Shown here: positions 11,421 to 21,696 of the stretch, in pieces
Layout of the letters: every line of letters starts with the position of its first letter
How positions within the stretch are numbered: position 1 is the first letter of the stretch
NCBI GenBank assembly: GCA_902805475.1
Contig: CADCSX010000002.1
Coordinates: 2,914,001-2,978,000, forward strand
DNA from: Entonaema liquescens
Lineage: Eukaryota > Ascomycota > Sordariomycetes > Xylariales > Xylariaceae
Length of the DNA stretch: 64,000 nt
Reading direction: 5' to 3'
Translations under genes and position numbers: made by a program
The notes under the pieces: model-generated
The model's input: the letters and a program-made list of their open reading frames with translations, nothing else
What the model was told of the DNA's origin: nothing
The model's database searches: none

Positions 11421-11984
11421 CTAGAACTGCATAAAAGCAGACGCTGCGAAGAATAGTCCGAAAGATAAATTAAACGCCGGATTCTTCTCTAAGGCATTTA
11501 ATATACGTGAATTGCCCAACCTTTGCTTTAGCTTTAGCTGTTGTACTAGATCGAGACCATATCTCGAAGCCACCTAGATAATATTATTAGAGTGAGAACT
11601 TTAAGGATAAATCTTGGTATCACTCACCTGAACGACTACAGCGGAGAGACCTATAAGCAACACCAACGTCCGCGAGAAAATACTAATAAGGAGTCCTGAA
11701 ATAAAACCTAGAATGTCCTCTTAGTTTTGATCGTGTATGATAATTCCAGGGAGTGACCGACCCGTAATACTCCCACCGGAAAGCTGCTTCAAAAGATCGG
11801 GATCTAATCTCTCCTTCACAGGAGGAAGACTGCTCATGGGCCGCGGGGTTTCTCTCGCATCTAATCTAAGTCTCGGCTGCTTGAATGTCGCCATACTGGT
11901 TCCGAGGGAGAATCCGACGATGCCGGCGCCAAGGGCATGGCGCGGGATGAAAGTTCGGGTTCGTGTGAGTAGTCTCGCCGACAT
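11421..11984 (-). CDS. FUN14-domain-like small mitochondrial membrane protein
   Basis: Three exons: 11984-11762, 11695-11628 and 11573-11421. The introns (11761-11696 donor GTCGGT, 11627-11574 donor GTGAGT) keep phase. The N-terminus MSARLLTRTRTFIPRHALGA is basic, like a mitochondrial presequence. A Gly-rich motif (QLSGGSITGLLISIFSRTL) leads into a hydrophobic helix (LVLLIGLSAVVVQ). A second weakly hydrophobic segment, FNLSFGLFFAASAFMQF, ends the protein at the C-terminus. This layout fits FUN14 family proteins of the mitochondrial outer membrane. The family call rests on layout and on the Gly-Ser-Gly motif, so it is moderate. The protein is about 147 aa. The start at 11984 is the only ATG before the presequence. 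Confidence 0.72.
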
Positions 11985-12695
11985 TCTGAATTATATCTTC
12001 GCTGTAGATGTCTAAGTATGGTACCTAAGATAGTTGTAACGTAAATCGAGAGCTATGGATGTACAAGAAGCAATGGTGAACTTCTAGGGTTCAATAGGGT
12101 TTAAAATAGACACGATCTACACAGAATTGACGAATGTGGTTTGTATTAATGGGAGCTTCGGAGTAGTTTTCTAACCATTGACGTCACTCCGTTGCGGCTA
12201 GGTGGTGCTGGGTGTATGCCAACACGCCGCACATTTTTAGCAGCTAGGTTCCACCGCTAAAACCCCTGAGCTCCTCCACGTGGGCCCCAAATTTCACGGA
12301 GCTTTCGGAGGGTTTTAGCTCGTGCACGACTTTCTTCCCGTCTCCTTTGTCTGGACGCCGTTGTTGTCATTGCAATTATGTGCATTATATTCCGACGACT
12401 GAATGCGGGCTTATAGAAAAGCACTGTGGTATCAAATTCGAAATGCAAAAAACCTGACCGTTTTCCCGTCCCCTTGGGTCGGTCTACTTCCCGACTCCTA
12501 AACGCCATTTTGCTCCCTCCCCTGGACCCAACCAGCTGAACGCCCTGGTATCTGATCGGCTCTGTCAACAGACCGCTTTTTATACACGTCTCCCTTTTTT
12601 CCAGACCAGTTGGTCTAACCGATGCAGGGATGACTCTTGCAGGCGCAAACCCCAACCGTATCATTTCGATAGGCGTCTTTTGCTACCCTTTTCCC
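11985..12695. other. intergenic, FUN14-like to CENP-A
   Basis: A 711-bp gap with the FUN14-like promoter and the CENP-A 3' flank. A 135-codon minus-strand open frame (12257-12664) has no domain and an Arg/Ser/Thr composition typical of a chance frame. Confidence 0.5.
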
Positions 12696-13238
12696 TTAGC
12701 CAAGGCCGCCCCATACGCCACGTATCCGTCTCGCGAGCTGGATGTCCTTCTGCATGATGGTAACTCGTTTCGCGTGGATGGCGCATAGATTTGAGTCCTC
12801 GAATAAGTGGACTAGGAAAGCCTCGGCAGCTTCCTGGAGCGCTAATATAGCCTGCGACTGCCATCGCATGCCTTCGTCTGCTGGGCGCATGGTTAAAGCT
12901 ATTTCTCGAACCTAGATATCAATTAGCATGCGCTATCCTCGACCATATTGTGTTTATGGCGAACATACGAGTCGGGAGAAAGGTAGTTTTCGTATTAGCA
13001 GATCGGTGTTGTTTTGTAGCCTTCGGATTTCCCTCAATGCGACAGTTCCCGGTCTATATCTTCTTCTTCGAGGGTAGGGAATTGGATCGCCAGCTGTAAG
13101 TCAATTAGCTATGGCATTTGTATATTCTCAGTAGCTCCTATACTTACGTTGTACTCTCGCCGCCAAGTTGTCTCTTTGTCCACCATGTCCACCCCGTCCA
13201 CCACCTCGTCCACCACGTCCACCGCGACCCCGAATCAT
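12696..13238 (-). CDS. cenH3: centromeric histone H3 variant CENP-A (CenH3)
   Basis: Replaces H3 in centromeric nucleosomes and specifies the kinetochore site. I reconstruct three exons, 13238-13148, 13093-12969 and 12911-12696. Introns are GTAAGT...TTACAG and GTATGT...TCTAG, with CTAAT-type branches. The product is about 143 residues. The histone fold is unmistakable: YRPGTVALREIRRLQ (alpha-N), KLPFSRLVREIALTM (alpha1), MRWQSQAILALQEAAEAFLVH (alpha2) and a terminus RRIRGVWGGLG, one of the usual fungal CENP-A endings. The CENP-A targeting region (loop 1 to alpha2) is intact. The N-tail is only about 30 residues and consists of Arg-Gly-Gly repeats (GRGGRGGRGGGRGGHGG), unlike the Lys-rich tail of canonical H3. 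A 172-codon open frame crossing exon 1 on this strand (13144-13662) is a shadow. Confidence 0.94.
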
Positions 13239-14205
13239 GTTGTAGGAGCAGGTATGGTAAACTGGCGCAAAAAGTGGGTAAGGGCCTTTCTGCGCTTATG
13301 CGACAATTATGCGACTTGAATGCAGCGCACAATGGGTATTCTGAGTCGAGGTATCTAAGAATAGGAGCGAGTAGTTGAAGTGTAGGTAACCAATGAATAG
13401 GTATTATAGTTGAAAGCTTTCTTGTCAAAGAAAACGAAGGGTTGTTGCGTTGAATGGCAAACGGTATTAGAAGTAGGGCATTCCTATGAAAGAAAGAGGA
13501 AAGAAAGAACGTAGCATGAACCCGGTAAGGCGAAGGATAATAATGGGAGTGCGAAATGATGGAAAACGAAGTGGCTGGGAAATTCAATTCGCAACTTCCC
13601 ACTCTAACTCTACGGGACGCGACTTGAGCACGCCCCGCGACACGCGCTCCCAGCCATTTCAATTAAAATCCCTGCAAATCTTAAAACTGGGTGGGTCCTC
13701 TCGTGTGCCCCTGGCTGTCCTCACAGTTTAAATTGGCTAAATAGGTCCCTAGCCACAAGCAAGCCACAATTTACCTAAGTTCCATTAAGACGGCTGATAG
13801 GTACATAAATCACGTCATCAGGTGTTGTGGAAAATTGCAAGATCGTGACACAATTCATTTAACCGACAGATAAGATCTTGTGCCGCCCGTGAATCACTAA
13901 TCGCTAACACTTTAGTGGACTACGTACCTGTACATGTGTTAGTACTGAACAGATCAATCCTCCGATAAGGCCAGATTAGCAGTGGGCTGAGGAGGCAATC
14001 CCGCCATCCGCCATTGTCTTAACCTACCTGACACATCAAACTTCACTTTGAAGCTTTCTTCCTTTTTATCCTGTTTGCTTGTCGATCCTGTGTATTATTT
14101 TAACCCATACATTTCCACACATCGTGGTTTTTACTGTAAAAATTAGGCATTCAACAATATCTCCTGCCCACGCTCTTTACGCAGCCGACTCGTCGCAATT
14201 CAACA
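13239..14205. other. intergenic, CENP-A to derlin (divergent)
   Basis: A 967-bp gap holding the promoters of both flanking genes. I see only short, unconserved frames and T-rich stretches near 14050-14120, just upstream of the derlin start. Confidence 0.45.
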
Positions 14206-15026
14206 ATGGATCAAATGATTCCTGGTGATGGGGGCCGAAACCCACTAGAGGCCTGGTTCTGGGAGATGCCTATCTGCACGCGGTGGTGGACAACCGCAAC
14301 AGTTCTAACGAGCGCTCTGGTTCAATGCCAAATGGTGACTCCGTTCCAACTGTTCTATAGCGTCCGCACCGTGTTCCAGAAGGGAGAGGTACGAAGGATT
14401 CCACATCCCGAGAGAATGAACTCTAGTTGGTCGAAAGTTTTACTAACTCATCTGGCTTATAGTATTGGCGATTATTAACTACTTTCCTATATTTCGGACC
14501 GTTCTCGTTCGATCTACTATTCCATGTATACTTCCTTCAACGCTACTCTCGGCTTCTCGAAGAGTCGTCCGGTCGGTCGCCGGCTCATTTCTCCTGGCTG
14601 ATGGTATATACCATGGCTTTTCTCATTGTCCTCTCTCCATTCGTGTCGATGCCATTCCTCGGTCACCCGCTATCATCAACGCTGGTCTACATCTGGTCAC
14701 GACGAAACCCAGACACTCAGTTGAGCTTCTTGGGTTTGCTCGTATTCACAGCGCCGTACCTTCCCTGGGTCTTGATGGGGTTCAGCCTTGTCATGCATGG
14801 GACAGTACCGAAGGACGAGATCATGGGTGTTGTCATCGGCCACATCTGGTATTTCTTCTCGGATGTATACCCTCCGATGCATAACGGCTCGCGACCTCTG
14901 GACCCGCCAATGTGGTGGCGCAGACTCTTTGAGGGCCGACAGCAGAGGGATGAGACAGCAGATGCGATCAACAACGAATTTGCGGTTGCGGGAGGTCCAG
15001 AACTTGCCGCAGCAGATTTGCGATAA
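14206..15026 (+). CDS. derlin (Der1/Dfm1-family ERAD pseudo-rhomboid)
   Basis: Polytopic ER protein that takes part in retrotranslocation of misfolded proteins for degradation. Two exons, 14206-14388 and 14463-15026, are joined across an intron with donor GTACGA, branch ACTAAC and acceptor TATAG. The derlin pattern is clear: an N-terminal PICTRWWTTATVLTS helix, QLFYSVRTVFQKGEYWRLLTTF containing the WR motif of rhomboid folds, FYFGPFSFDLLFHVYFLQRYSRLLEE-like helix, and near the C-terminus GVVIGHIWYFFSDVYPPM. No rhomboid Ser-His dyad is seen, as expected for a derlin. The protein is about 248 aa. A C-terminal SHP-box (Cdc48 binding) is not obvious. Whether it is the Der1 or Dfm1 orthologue cannot be settled by eye. 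Confidence 0.92.
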
Positions 15027-15928
15027 GCGCAAATGCAACTTGCTTTAGATAGTACTAGGTGGCTATCATTCACTCATTGATGGCGTTTTAGGTCAGATTC
15101 CAGTGGCATTCAATTATAGCGGCGTTTTACAAGGGACGATACGATGGCGTTGAGGGTTTGATAAAGAATAAAACATAGCAACAATGCAGGTGGTGATCCT
15201 GTTGTACATATCATCCGACCAACTCATCGAGACACACCTCTATTTTCGTGTGGGATTACTTCTTAACCTACCTACAGCAGTCTTCATAGAAGACTTTTGA
15301 GTTAACTAGACTTTGTGGAGTAATAGAAATATCTCATCAATTATTAGCTATTTATGTCATATTTATCTTCGTAATCATAAGCGTAAGCACTTGCTTATAT
15401 TGACTTATACTAATGATATGGGGGCCGATTTCATTTTGGTATAGAATCTCTACATACTGAATTGATTATGTCGTACTTAAATATGTCTAATAGCCCCTTG
15501 GTTTCATCGCATTATGCAACCAGTCTTCACCGAACCAAAGATTTACACTTGGGGGCTCAACCACAGAGTATAATGACTTAAGGTAGGCATTCTATATACT
15601 ACTACATGATGGTCTGCTTTATAGGACGCCAACTAAGCCAATTCAACCAATAAGAAACTAGCCTTTAGCAATGGGGGGGACAAAGTCATAGACCCCACCG
15701 AAAAAAAAAAAAAAAGAGAATGCCGGCTGCCCGACGTCACACCTAAGGTGCTGGCGCCATCTCTGCTAATTACGAATCGGGAGGATTATATGGAAGACAA
15801 CCACCCAAAAATATTTAATAACAAGCTTCCGTTTCAAATCTTCTATCCGTTTCTTTGGCTTACCAAACACCTTCAGATATTCCAATCTCTGATTCAATTT
15901 TGTGTCGTGCAATCAAATACTGCTGAAA
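15027..15928. other. intergenic, derlin to acireductone dioxygenase
   Basis: A 902-bp gap. It has an A-run of about 15 at 15702-15716, AT-rich sequence at 15300-15480 and no recognisable gene. Confidence 0.5.
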
Positions 15929-16651
15929 ATGCGAGCATACTTATACGACAACGCTCCTGTAAGTGAACTGATAAAAAAAAAAGTGCCCCTCATCACATCA
16001 TCGCGGGATGATTTCGCGAAAACGCTCACTCGCAGAATTCAACGAAATACCGAAACTTACTATATTGCGCAACTACACAATACTAATAATTATATAGGGC
16101 GACCAGCGCCTACCTCACGACTCTGGTAAAGATGTAGACGCCGCAGCTCTAGAGAAGTTAGGCGTATTATACTTCCGATACCCCGAGGTGTCTGCTGTCG
16201 ACGAGCTAGCCAGCAAGCGCGGGTACAAGAACCGGGACGAGATCACGGTGTCACCCGAGAAGATGGGCGATATCTACGAGGAGAAGGTCAAGTCCTTCTT
16301 CCACGAGCACTTGCACGAGGACGAGGAGATCAGATACATCCGCGACGGCCAGGGGTACTTCGACGTCCGCAGCAAGGGCGACGAGTGGGTGCGCATTCAG
16401 CTCGAGAAGGACGACTTGATTATTTTGCCGCCGGGTATTTACCACCGGTTTACCACGGATGAGGGTAATGTAAGTTTCGGTTTGTCCCTTTCTTGATACC
16501 AGCGTGGAGATGTCTAATACTGTATGTGCTTTAGTATATCCAAGCTATGCGCCTTTTCAAGGACGAGCCCAAGTGGACGCCGCTGAACAGGTCGAATGAG
16601 CTAGATGAGAACAAGTTCCGGAAGGAATATGTTACGCAGTACTTGAACTAA
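15929..16651 (+). CDS. ADI1: acireductone dioxygenase (methionine salvage)
   Basis: Cupin enzyme of the methionine salvage pathway that converts acireductone to 2-keto-4-methylthiobutyrate (Fe form). Three exons are 15929-15958, 16098-16469 and 16535-16651. The 30-nt first exon encodes MRAYLYDNAP and joins GDQRLPHDSG, the usual fungal N-terminus. The metal site is intact: HEHLHEDEEIRY supplies two His and a Glu, with the last His in LPPGIYHRFT. The C-terminus KWTPLNRS followed by a short acidic and basic tail is typical. Length is about 172 aa. The first intron (139 nt) is longer than most here and contains an A-run. Confidence 0.96.
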
Positions 16652-17128
16652 AAATTGGTGACGTAAATGAGTTACGAAGTTATGTGTTCTGTTGGTGGTG
16701 TAGCGGATGCGGCGGTAGCGATACTGAGGCCTGAGGTATTGAGGTTTTTTTTTTTGGTTGGTAGAAGATCCCTGAACAATATCGCAAATGAAAAATAAAA
16801 TGAACGTTACGTAATTCTGATTTAATAATTCATGAGAAGATAGACTTAAGAATTGGTCATTTTATATGCCAACCTTGAAGCAATATCTATAACTAAGGGG
16901 ACTACATGTAGTTATACCTGCCCGTATAAATTTACGTGCTTAGTCTCGGCAATTCGATTGCGGGGATTACTTAATAACAATTCCCCCAGCTGGGAACCCC
17001 AACTTCTCCCTCCTCCGAACAACCGATTCCCCTACAAAGTGCTTATTAGATGATGCCGTGCGCCCCGGAACAGACGAATGGGATCCGCGAAATGACGAGC
17101 CCGCTCCTCAATTCGTAGTTAACCGATT
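16652..17128. other. intergenic, ADI1 to SDR
   Basis: A 477-bp gap with a T-run at 16745-16755 and short frames only. No gene recognised. Confidence 0.45.
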
Positions 17129-18321
17129 ATGGACTCTAGATCTACGTCCGAAGTCGCTCACCCGTCGCCGGCGGGCAGCACCTCCGCCAGCGCCACGCCC
17201 AAGGGGAAATTGCTGCTCCCGCTAGCTGCGAGCCCCCGTTGCCGAACGCGCCTCGGAAGCAGCTCGTATGGGTTGTAAGTATATTCCTGTCTTAACAATT
17301 CAGAGTCGTCGCTCTCTCTCCCCCCTCTCTCTCTGTATATATATAGCTATGTGTTTATGACAATAGGAATAACGGAATTGATGATTAGGTCTTCGGCGGC
17401 ACTGGCCATATGGGCCGCTCGCTGGTCAAATGCGCACTGGCGAGAGGCGACCTGGTAACTGACGTAGGGCGCACCTTTGAGAGCTCGCCTGAGGAGATGG
17501 CGAACCAGCACGAGAATTGTCTTGGGCTGTTGTGTGACGTGCGCGCGCGGCAGAGCGTAGCGCAAGTTATTGAGCGGACGCTGGGCCGCTTTGGCCGCAT
17601 CGACGTGGTGGCTAATTGCTCTGGATACGGCGTGATCGGAGCGTGCGAGGATCAGGACGAGCATGAGATCCGCAACCAGTTTGAGACAAACTTCATGGGC
17701 ACCTTACACATTATCCAAGAGACTCTGCCTTACTTTCGCCAGCAGAATGGCGGGCGCTACCTCATTTTCAGCTCGACGAGCGGCGCTCTTGGCGTACCTG
17801 GATTGGGCCCGTACTGCGCAACCAAGTACGCTGTAGAAGGCCTGATTGAAGCGATGCTCTACGAGATCGACTCGTTCAACGTAAAGGCAACTTTAGTAGA
17901 ACCGGGACTGGTACGGCGCGACGAGCCGGATGCGGAGGCGAATCCGCTGCCAACCTGGGGGCACTTTCTAATCAAGCAACCAAGCGAGGCATACGGGCAC
18001 TCAACTTCGCCGGCGCTACATGCAAAACGTATGGTACAATGGCTAGGAGATCGTCAGCCGACGAGCGCGGTCAAGTGTGCTGAATTAGTCTGGCAGCTAG
18101 CGCACTGCTCGTATCCGCCACTACGTCTAGTTCTTGGCAGTTACGCCATTGAGAGCATCCGCGACCGTCTGAGATCCGTCACGGAGGAGCTTGAAGACTG
18201 GAAGCATCTTAACTACCCCGCGGCGCCTGAGACCGACGCAGCTGCTTCAGCGACAGAGAAGAATGAGAAGGATGAGGATGAGGGCGATTCAACTGCTGAG
18301 ATGCAGGACAATACCACTTAG
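17129..18321 (+). CDS. short-chain dehydrogenase/reductase, apparent frameshift in exon 1
   Basis: NAD(P)-dependent oxidoreductase of the classical SDR fold; substrate unknown. Exon 2 (17389-18321) carries a nucleotide-binding loop FGGTGHMGRS, NCSGYG in place of the usual NNAG, and the catalytic Ser region SSTSGALG with YCATK (Tyr-x3-Lys). A very acidic tail rich in Glu, Asp and Ala ends the protein. Exon 1 (17129-17274, donor GTAAGT) must end KQLVWV in frame, but that frame has stops upstream and no ATG. The ATG at 17129 opens another frame (MDSRSTSEVAHPSP). One extra G in the G4 run at 17203-17206 joins the two into a continuous exon. The C-terminal half after the Lys (EPGLVRRDEP) is ordinary for the family. 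Confidence 0.82.
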
Positions 18322-19260
18322 GGTTGTAGAATATATTTACCCCTTAGTTGCTTCGTGTTGGGGCTAGAATAGGGGTTACGTGGTCATCTACGTTGTCATA
18401 GGACGGGCTTAAAAACTCAAACACACTACTTGGTACGGGGCGTTGGCTCGGAGTGCTGTTATTTTACTAGCCATCAGATCATCAAACAGACCTATTTTGG
18501 ATATCAAACATAAAATAGTTACAATTCTTTGCCAATTGGAATTTGTCTTATAAGAAGTAAGAAGTATCAATCGCAAACTGCTGCTGGTTTTTATACTAAG
18601 TGAAGCAAGCATACGAAATAGCAAAAATATGTATCACTCGAGGCTGAATATTTAAATGAGAGAGCTCTGATTGGCAAAGATTCATGCAGGAGAGGATTAA
18701 TGAATTCTAAATTTACAATGCCAAGATCGAACTAAGCTTTGTGAAGTGCACAAGCCTCAGCTTGGACGCCACATTTCATAGAATCTTGTCTTACATAGTA
18801 CATTTTATCTTGAGGTCCGTCTGCCTGCACGCGGTAAATTACCCTTGGTTAAAGTGGTAATATCCCTCTGGCACGCGTTCGTGAGAAAAATCTCCGCTGA
18901 AGAATTTCTTTTTTTTTATGTTTCACTCCAATACTTTTACTTCCGTCCTGGAGTTCTTAATTCACTTTACTAAAAAAAAGTTCTTGCCTGTTTTCGATTT
19001 GGACCCTTAGATCTACAAAAGTACAAAGTACTTTATCGCAATCTACGCGTTAATCGGCTCCACAGTTTCCGGGCGCAGCGCCGTTTGACAGATAGCCAAC
19101 TCTTTTTCTTTTCCCCTGATTTTAGTTTTAGTCCTCCGATCTTTCATCCTTCGCCTTTCGCCCTGTCGAACACCGCCAACACAGACACAGAACAACTTAC
19201 CTTTCTGTTCCATCGCACGTTCGATTTCCCAAAGGCCATACGGTTATAATTATCGCAAGT
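18322..19260. other. intergenic, SDR to GDP-mannose transporter
   Basis: A 939-bp gap. It has T-rich tracts near 18905-18980 and pyrimidine-rich sequence at 19100-19170, just upstream of the transporter start, which fits a fungal promoter and 5' UTR. No gene recognised. Confidence 0.45.
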
Positions 19261-20650
19261 ATGTCCGACAAGAAGAACGAAGACTATACCATTCGTATGC
19301 CCGACTCGGGTTTGCGAAGTCCATATGGCGGAGAGAAGGATCCCTTCATCCCGGCCGCCCGCCCAGCGCGCGCCGCTTCGCAACAGAACCTCTCTTCGCA
19401 GCTCGCCAAGATCGAGAATAGCCCGATTATTTCTATTCTCGCCTACTGTCTCTCCTCCATTAGTATGACCGTTGTCAACAAATACGTCGTCTCCGGCTCC
19501 GAATGGAACTTGAACTTTTTCTACCTTGCAATTCAGGTACTATACGACCCTATTCGCAATATATATATATATACATACATATACATATATATATATAAGA
19601 CTCGAAATTCGCTAACGACAGAGCTCTAGTCCATTGTGTGTATAGTAACCATCGAGGTCCTCAAGCAATTGGGTTTGATCAAGAACCTCGCGCCGTTCGA
19701 CGTAAACAAGGGGAAGCGATGTACGTATTTTATTTTCCTCGTTGCCTGGAGACACCCCTGTCTGCATATTGCTAACACCGCCTTCAGGGTTCCCTATCTC
19801 TCTTCTCCTTGTCGGTATGATCTACACAGGCACCAAGTCGCTACAGTTCCTGTCCGTTCCCGTCTACACGATCTTCAAGAACTTGACTACCATTGTCATC
19901 GCATATGGCGAGGTCCTATGGTTCGGAGGTAGCGTTACGCCTCTGGCCCTTCTGTCGTTCGGGCTTATGGTCCTGAGTTCCGTTGTTGCGGCCTGGGCGG
20001 ACACGCGCAGCGCTAGTCAGGGTGTCGCAGCTGCTGAGGCTCTTGCGACCTTGAACGCCGGATATGCTTGGATGGGTCTGAACGTGTTCTGCACTGCTTC
20101 CTACCTTCTTACCATGCGTAAGTTCATTAAGAACATGAACTTCAAGGACTGGGATAGTGAGTTTCAATGCGCCGACGTTCCTGGTATTCGGATAATATGC
20201 TAACTATAGATAGCCATGTTCTACAATAACTTCCTTACCATCCCCGTTCTAATCGTTTGCTCTCTTATCGCCGAGGACTGGTCCAGCGAGAACTTGGCCA
20301 GAAACTTCCCCCCTGAGACTCGAAATGCGCTTCTCATTGGTATGATCTACTCTGGTATGGCTGCTATTACCATCTCGTACTGCTCTGCGTGGTGCATCCG
20401 AGTTACGTCCTCTACCACCTACTCTATGGTTGGAGCTCTCAACAAGCTCCCTATCGCCATCAGCGGTCTCATCTTCTTCTCCGCGCCCGTTACCGTAGGC
20501 AGTGTTTCGGCTATTTTCCTCGGTTTCGTCAGCGGTCTCGTATACACCTGGGCCAAGGTGCGACAGTCGCAGGTCGCCAAGAACACGTTGCCGACTACTC
20601 AGCCCACCATGAGCGCCAGCTCGCAGAGCAACCGCGACGCCAACTCATAA
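19261..20650 (+). CDS. VRG4: GDP-mannose transporter of the Golgi
   Basis: Nucleotide-sugar antiporter bringing GDP-mannose into the Golgi lumen for mannosylation. Four exons: 19261-19536, 19630-19720, 19788-20156 and 20214-20650. The last acceptor is the second of two tandem AGs (20213), which gives the conserved join DTMFYNN. The N-terminal cytosolic tail is about 50 residues. About ten hydrophobic helices follow, with VNKYVVSGSEWNLNFFYLAIQ, YTIFKNLTTIVIAYGE and the GDP-mannose binding GALNK motif (MVGALNKLPIAISGLIFF). The C-terminal tail is Ser/Gln rich. Length is about 390 aa, normal for the family. The first intron contains a TATA dinucleotide repeat at 19558-19596. Confidence 0.96.
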
Positions 20651-21696
20651 GTGAGAGTCTAGTGCTTTCTACGAGTTTCGCGGCGATGTTCCTGGCACCG
20701 ACAACATGGCCACTTCGAGCCAGTGCAAATTCCGAACGGGCGGTAGACACTGCGAGACAGTCAAGTACTTAACAAACACCGCGCTCTTCCCGTATCGGCC
20801 CAGCGTCACTGTATAATACCTATCCTATCCCCCCATCCCTTTCGACTCAGTAGTGCCAGGCAGACGGGCCGGTGAATTTCTGGTATAGACTTTTTAACTT
20901 ATAATGAGAAAACGGAGCTCTACGGATACGGAGAGGGAAAGTCAAATTCATCAATCATCAATCATCATGTTGTTTTTGGGCGGCGCAAGAATAGGAATAA
21001 AAACCCCTTGATCTCCCTCTCCCTTCTTTTTTTTTATTGCCATGTCATGTTACGTTTATTTGTTTTCGCAAGGCAGGGTATAGGCATCGCGTAAGTCGCA
21101 GTCTATGATTTCCGACTCTATGCGGAGATTGCAATTGCAATGCCAGGTTGTTGAACCGGTGGAAGGTAGACAGACGGGGAGAGGGAGAGAAAGAGGAAGG
21201 AAGCATGTCACATACAATACATATGCGTACGATCGTACGAGCTGGTCTATCTGAACAGTCGTAATACACTAACTAACTACTGGCTTATTGCCTGATCATA
21301 TAGATGCTAGATTTTTGATGTTTTCGTTGTGGGTATTCCTGGGGTAACCTGAGTTATAGATATGTCTAATGTGATGAAGCCAAGTCAAGTCAAGATAGAA
21401 ATTACTACCTTATTGACTATCTAGTATCCTAAGCTAAGATGGTGTGTGTGCGTGTAGTTGGTTTTGTATTTCATTTTTGTGACTCAATTTGACCAATCCT
21501 TACCCCTTTTTGCTTTGCTTTGCTGTGCCTTACCTACCAGCCATTGATATATCCAATCAACGCGTTCTCTTTTCTTTGCTTACTCCGTTCGTTCGCCCAT
21601 TCATAAAAAGGGCTTTTGAGTTTCAATCCTGTTCTATACCCTAGCAGTTATGAATATCCGATTGATCCATATAGGCCCTTCTATTTCCCCAACTAG
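20651..21696. other. intergenic, convergent 3' region
   Basis: A 1.05-kb gap between convergent genes (VRG4 and the ADP-ribosylglycohydrolase-like gene). It contains GA/CT-rich stretches near 21175-21205 and a T-run at 21026-21037. No gene recognised. Confidence 0.45.

Noticed and set aside
13144..13662. 172-codon minus-strand frame
   Set aside because: It overlaps the first exon of CENP-A in another frame and has no domain; the RGG repeat creates the open frame.
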